Part shown: in pieces, positions 60,570-64,000 of the stretch
How the letters are laid out: each line of letters opens with the position of its first letter
Position numbering within the stretch: the stretch's first letter is position 1
Assembly: GCF_003324565.1 (NCBI RefSeq)
Contig: NZ_QOLA01000002.1
Coordinates: 310,001-374,000 of the forward strand
DNA length: 64,000 bases
Reading direction: 5' to 3'
From: Streptomyces sp. SDr-06
GTDB taxonomy: Bacteria > Actinomycetota > Actinomycetes > Streptomycetales > Streptomycetaceae
The notes under the pieces: model-generated
What the model was told of the DNA's origin: nothing
The model's database searches: none
What the model saw: the letters and a program-made list of their open reading frames with translations, nothing else
Program-made: the position numbers and the translations under genes

Positions 60570-63563
60570 ATGACCGTGCCGGGGCGCAGGAGCAGCACCT
60601 TCACACGGCTGCTGCGGCATGGCTTCACCGATCCCTCGGCCGCCGAGCGCCTCCTGGAGAGCCCCGAACTCGCACCCGTACGGTCCGACCCGGTGCTCCT
60701 GGACGCGCTGGGCGCCACCGCCGACCCCGACCTGGCCCTTTTCGGCCTCGTCCGTCTCGTGGAGGCCCAGGACGCCGACGAGCGGCGCGCGCTCCTGGAC
60801 ACCCTGGCCGGTGCGAAACCGCTGCGCGACCGGCTGCTCGGCGTGCTCGGCGCCTCCGAGGCGCTCGGCGACCACCTGGCCCGCCACCCCCGAGAGTGGC
60901 ACGCCCTGGTCACCTACGAGGCGGCGGACCTCCACCCCGGGGTCGCCGAGTTCGAGCGCGGCCTCGCCGGGGCCGTCGACCCGGTGACGCTGCGGGTCGC
61001 CTACCGGCGGTGCCTGCTGGCCATAGCGGCCCGCGACGTGTGCGGGACCACCGACGTGGCACAGACCGCCGCCGAGCTGGCCGACCTCGCGACCGCCACG
61101 CTGCGCGCCGCGCTCGCCATCGCCCGCACCGCGGCCCCCGCCGACGCCGCCCAGTGCCGGCTCGCGGTGATCGCGATGGGCAAGTGCGGCGGACACGAGC
61201 TCAACTACGTCTCCGACGTGGACGTGATCTTCGTCGCCGAACCGGCCGACGGCGCCGACGAGGGCAAGGCCCTGCAGGCCGCGTCCCGGCTCGCGGCCCA
61301 CCTCATGCGGATCTGTTCGGAGACCACCGTCGAGGGCGTCATCTGGCCCGTCGACGCCAACCTGCGTCCCGAGGGCCGCAACGGTCCGCTGGTGCGCACG
61401 CTCTCCAGCCACCTCGCCTACTACCAGCGCTGGGCCAAGACCTGGGAGTTCCAGGCGCTGCTCAAGGCCCGGCCGGTGGCGGGCGACCCCGAGCTCGGCC
61501 AGGACTACCTCGACGCCGTCTCCCCGCTGGTGTGGCAGGCCGCCGAGCGGGACAACTTCGTCGCCGACGTCCAGAAGATGCGCCGCAGAGTCGTCGACAA
61601 CATTCCCGCCGCACAGGTCGAGCGCGAGCTCAAGCTCGGCCCCGGCGGCCTGCGCGACGTCGAATTCGCCGTCCAGCTCCTCCAGTTGGTGCACGGACGC
61701 AGCGACGCCACCCTGCACAGCGGCACCACCCTGGACGCGCTCGCGGCGCTCGCGGCCGGAGGCTACGTGGGCCGGTCTGACGCCGCCCAGCTCGACGAGG
61801 CGTACCGCTTCCTGCGCGCCATGGAGCACCGCATACAGCTCTACCGGCTGCGCCGCACCCACCTCGTGCCGGAGGACGAGGCCGATCTGCGCCGGCTCGG
61901 CCGCTCGCTCGGGCTGCGCACCGAGCCCGTGGTCAGTCTCAACAAGGAGTGGAAGCGGCACGCCTCGGTGGTGCGCCGGCTGCACGAGAAGCTCTTCTAC
62001 CGGCCGCTCCTGGACGCGGTCGCCCAGCTCGCACCCGGCGAGACCCGGCTCAGCGCCCGCGCCGCCGCCCACCGCCTCGAAGCCCTCGGCTACGCCGACC
62101 CGGCGGCCGCCCTGCGCCACCTGGAGGCGCTGTCCTCGGGCGTGAGCCGCAAGGCCGCCATCCAACGCACCCTGCTGCCCGTCCTGTTGGGCTGGTTCGC
62201 CGACTCCGCCGACCCGGACGCCGGACTGCTCGGCTTCCGCAAGGTCTCCGACGCGCTCGGCAAGACCCCCTGGTACCTGCGGCTGCTGCGCGACGAGGGC
62301 GCCGCCGCCGAGAACCTGGCCCGGGTCCTCTCGGCCGGGCGGCTCGCCCCCGACCTGCTCCTTCGCGCGCCCGAGGCGGTCGCCATCCTGGGCGACCCGG
62401 ACGGGCTCGCCCCGCGCGGCCGGGACCACCTGGAACAGGAGGTGCTGGCCGCGGTCGGCCGCGCCGAGACCGCCGAGGGCGCGGTCGCCGCGGCCCGCGG
62501 GGTGCGCCGCCGCGAACTGTTCCGCACCACCGCCGGCGACCTCATCGGCTCGTACGGGACCGAGGACAGCCCCGCCGAGGAGGACCCGGGCGCGCTCGTC
62601 GACCGGGTCGGCAACGCGGTCACCGACCTGAACGCGGCCACCATCGCGGGCGCGCTGCGCGCCGCCGTGCGGGCCGAGTGGGGCGACACCCTGCCCACCC
62701 GGTTCGCGGTCATCGGCATGGGCCGCTTCGGCGGCCACGAGCTGAGCTACGGCTCCGACGCGGACGTCCTGTTCGTGCACGAGCCCCGCGAGGGCGTGGA
62801 CGAGCAGGAGGCGGCCCGGGCCGCCAACCGGGTCGTCGCCGAGATGCGCAGGCTCCTCCAACTCCCCACCGCCGACCCGCCGTTGCTGATAGACGCCGAT
62901 CTGCGGCCGGAGGGCAAGTCGGGCCCCATGGTCCGCACCCTCAAGTCGTACGAGGCGTACTACCGGCGCTGGTCATTGGTCTGGGAGAGCCAGGCGCTGC
63001 TGCGTGCGGAGGTGATGGCGGGCGACGCCGACCTCGGGGCCCGCTTCATCGAGCTGATCGACCCGCTGCGGTACCCGGTGGAGGGCCTCGGGGACGAGGC
63101 GGTGCGCGAGATCCGGCGCCTGAAGGCCCGCATGGAGTCCGAACGGATGCCGCGCGGCGCCGACCCCACCCTGCACGCCAAGCTCGGCCGGGGCGGCCTG
63201 TCCGACGTCGAGTGGACGGTCCAGCTGCTTCAGCTGCGGCACGGCTGGGAGCTGCCGGGTCTGCGCACCACGCGGACCCGCCACGCCCTGTCCGCCGCCC
63301 ACGCGGCCGGGCTCATCGCCGCCGAGGACGCCTCGATACTGGACGAGGCGTGGGTGCTGGCGACGCGGGTGCGCAACGGGGTCATGCTGGTCCGGGGGCG
63401 GGCCGGGGACACCTTCCCGTCCGACGGGCGGGAGCTGGCGGCGGTGGGGCGTTACCTCGGGTACGAGCCGGGGCACGTCGGGGACATGCTGGAGGACTAC
63501 CGACGCCTCACGCGCAGGGCGCGGGCGGTCGTCGAGGAGCTGTTCTACGGGGCCCACCTGTAG
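60570..63563 (+). CDS. glnE: GlnE, glutamine synthetase adenylyltransferase / adenylyl-removing enzyme
   Basis: The 997-residue bifunctional enzyme attaches AMP to, and removes it from, the regulatory Tyr of glutamine synthetase I. It has two nucleotidyltransferase domains, each with paired Asp: NYVSDVDVIF near residue 213 (removase half) and YGSDADVLFVHEP near residue 728 (transferase half). Each is followed by a GlnD-like helical domain. Conserved DANLRPEGRNGPL and DADLRPEGKSGPM blocks follow each. The ATG at 60570 has GGGAGG 8 nt upstream; GTG 60555 is the alternative. Confidence 0.96.
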   Translation: MTVPGRRSSTFTRLLRHGFTDPSAAERLLESPELAPVRSDPVLLDALGATADPDLALFGLVRLVEAQDADERRALLDTLAGAKPLRDRLLGVLGASEALGDHLARHPREWHALVTYEAADLHPGVAEFERGLAGAVDPVTLRVAYRRCLLAIAARDVCGTTDVAQTAAELADLATATLRAALAIARTAAPADAAQCRLAVIAMGKCGGHELNYVSDVDVIFVAEPADGADEGKALQAASRLAAHLMRICSETTVEGVIWPVDANLRPEGRNGPLVRTLSSHLAYYQRWAKTWEFQALLKARPVAGDPELGQDYLDAVSPLVWQAAERDNFVADVQKMRRRVVDNIPAAQVERELKLGPGGLRDVEFAVQLLQLVHGRSDATLHSGTTLDALAALAAGGYVGRSDAAQLDEAYRFLRAMEHRIQLYRLRRTHLVPEDEADLRRLGRSLGLRTEPVVSLNKEWKRHASVVRRLHEKLFYRPLLDAVAQLAPGETRLSARAAAHRLEALGYADPAAALRHLEALSSGVSRKAAIQRTLLPVLLGWFADSADPDAGLLGFRKVSDALGKTPWYLRLLRDEGAAAENLARVLSAGRLAPDLLLRAPEAVAILGDPDGLAPRGRDHLEQEVLAAVGRAETAEGAVAAARGVRRRELFRTTAGDLIGSYGTEDSPAEEDPGALVDRVGNAVTDLNAATIAGALRAAVRAEWGDTLPTRFAVIGMGRFGGHELSYGSDADVLFVHEPREGVDEQEAARAANRVVAEMRRLLQLPTADPPLLIDADLRPEGKSGPMVRTLKSYEAYYRRWSLVWESQALLRAEVMAGDADLGARFIELIDPLRYPVEGLGDEAVREIRRLKARMESERMPRGADPTLHAKLGRGGLSDVEWTVQLLQLRHGWELPGLRTTRTRHALSAAHAAGLIAAEDASILDEAWVLATRVRNGVMLVRGRAGDTFPSDGRELAAVGRYLGYEPGHVGDMLEDYRRLTRRARAVVEELFYGAHL

Positions 63564-63564
63564 C

Positions 63565-63597
63565 GCGCGAACGGGGTCGCCCCGCCCCCGTTCGCGC
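63565..63597. terminator. Bidirectional terminator between glnE and the PAP2 gene
   Basis: GCGCGAACGGGG (63565-63576) pairs perfectly with CCCCGTTCGCGC (63586-63597), a 12-bp stem with a 9-nt loop. It fills the gap between the convergent stops. The right arm begins a partial copy of dispersed repeat A. Confidence 0.8.
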
Positions 63598-63599
63598 CT

Positions 63600-64000
63600 T
63601 CAGGAGCGCTCGTCCTCAAGCGCCGGACGGGCCGCCTTGGCTCGCCAGGGCGGGCGTGTGGCGCCCCGTACCAGCTTCGGGAGGTGGTGGGGGAGGCTGC
63701 CGTACCAGGCGCGGGAGACCAGGACGCCGAAGGTCAGGCAGAGCAGGCCGCCCACCGCGTCCAGCCAGAAGTGGTTCGCCGTGGAGACGATCACGACCAG
63801 GGTGGCCGCGGGGTACAGCAGCCCGAGGATCCTCGCCCAGGGCGCGGACGCCAGCGCGAAGATCGTCAGGCCGCACCAGGTCGACCACCCGATGTGCATG
63901 GACGGCATCGCCGCGTACTGGTTCGACATGTTCTTCAGGTCGCCGGAGGCCATGGAGCCCCAGGTGTGGTGGACCAGGACCGTGTCGATGAAGCCGCCGC
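63600..64000 (-). CDS. PAP2-family membrane phosphatase, 5' end outside the window
   Basis: The frame is open to the window edge and gives about 133 C-terminal residues. The PAP2 motifs PSMHIGW (SxxH type) and ANHFWLDAVGG (catalytic His with Asp) are present with three membrane helices between and after them. It resembles actinobacterial inositol-phosphate or lipid-phosphate phosphatases. The basic C-terminal tail is cytosolic. The first catalytic motif and the start lie beyond 64000. Confidence 0.88.
   Translation of the reverse strand, partial: GGFIDTVLVHHTWGSMASGDLKNMSNQYAAMPSMHIGWSTWCGLTIFALASAPWARILGLLYPAATLVVIVSTANHFWLDAVGGLLCLTFGVLVSRAWYGSLPHHLPKLVRGATRPPWRAKAARPALEDERS

Overview
The window reads as the chromosome of a Streptomyces (or very close actinomycete). 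The DNA is extremely GC-rich with strong third-position G/C, and GTG and TTG starts are common. It has type-specific genes: a bifunctional DNA primase/polymerase, an AfsR/SARP regulator, an F420 reductase and an RNase H-phosphatase fusion. Several ATG/GTG starts sit 6-8 nt behind a TANNNT hexamer, the actinobacterial leaderless arrangement. From memory, the gene order resembles the conserved core region of S. coelicolor between the zinc-ribbon/RNase H genes and glnE; I could not check this.

Layout. 1-7.8 kb: Nif3 end, zinc-ribbon protein, RNase H/phosphatase, KDPG aldolase, YaaA, an RNB ribonuclease, a membrane protein coupled to a MerR regulator, and the RNase P RNA gene rnpB. 7.8-15 kb: small enzymes (MazG-like, SnoaL-like, PhzF, SDR), a Bcr/CflA exporter, an Rsm22-type methyltransferase, a dimethylargininase and a prim-pol protein. 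15-21 kb: an iron block, with the EfeO-EfeB-EfeU ferrous/heme-iron system plus a lipoprotein, and a heme oxygenase. Both transcription units sit behind an IdeR/DmdR-like iron box. 21-24.8 kb: methionine aminopeptidase, F420 reductase, M50 peptidase and small proteins. 25-30.2 kb: an AfsR-like SARP convergent with a DrrAB-type exporter, whose promoter carries four exact 8-mers at 11-bp spacing. 30.3-40.7 kb: panB, a DHA2 exporter with its TetR regulator and operator, an EEP phosphatase, nadE, an APC permease, a DUF998 protein and a hydrolase. 41-47 kb: a secreted S53 protease, a DUF305/DUF3105 operon and a KimA-like permease.

47.2-51 kb is the most unusual part. A GlnA2-like glutamine synthetase gene is followed by about 2.4 kb of decayed integrative element: a broken tyrosine integrase, a primase scrap and a truncated HNH nuclease gene. 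The element is bounded by a second, diverged copy of the last 88 bp of the synthetase gene. This is the signature of site-specific integration into the 3' end of a protein gene that rebuilt the reading frame.

51-64 kb: a SufS-type cysteine desulfurase divergent from a CGNR regulator, a CHMI-like tautomerase, a three-gene operon (phosphoesterase, MFS exporter, TolB-like protein), an acyltransferase, a PIG-L deacetylase with a lectin-like propeller, glnE (the adenylyltransferase for glutamine synthetase) and a partial PAP2 phosphatase. Nitrogen metabolism (GlnA2-like enzyme, GlnE), iron acquisition and export pumps are the recurrent themes. I saw no tRNA, rRNA, CRISPR array or intact prophage.
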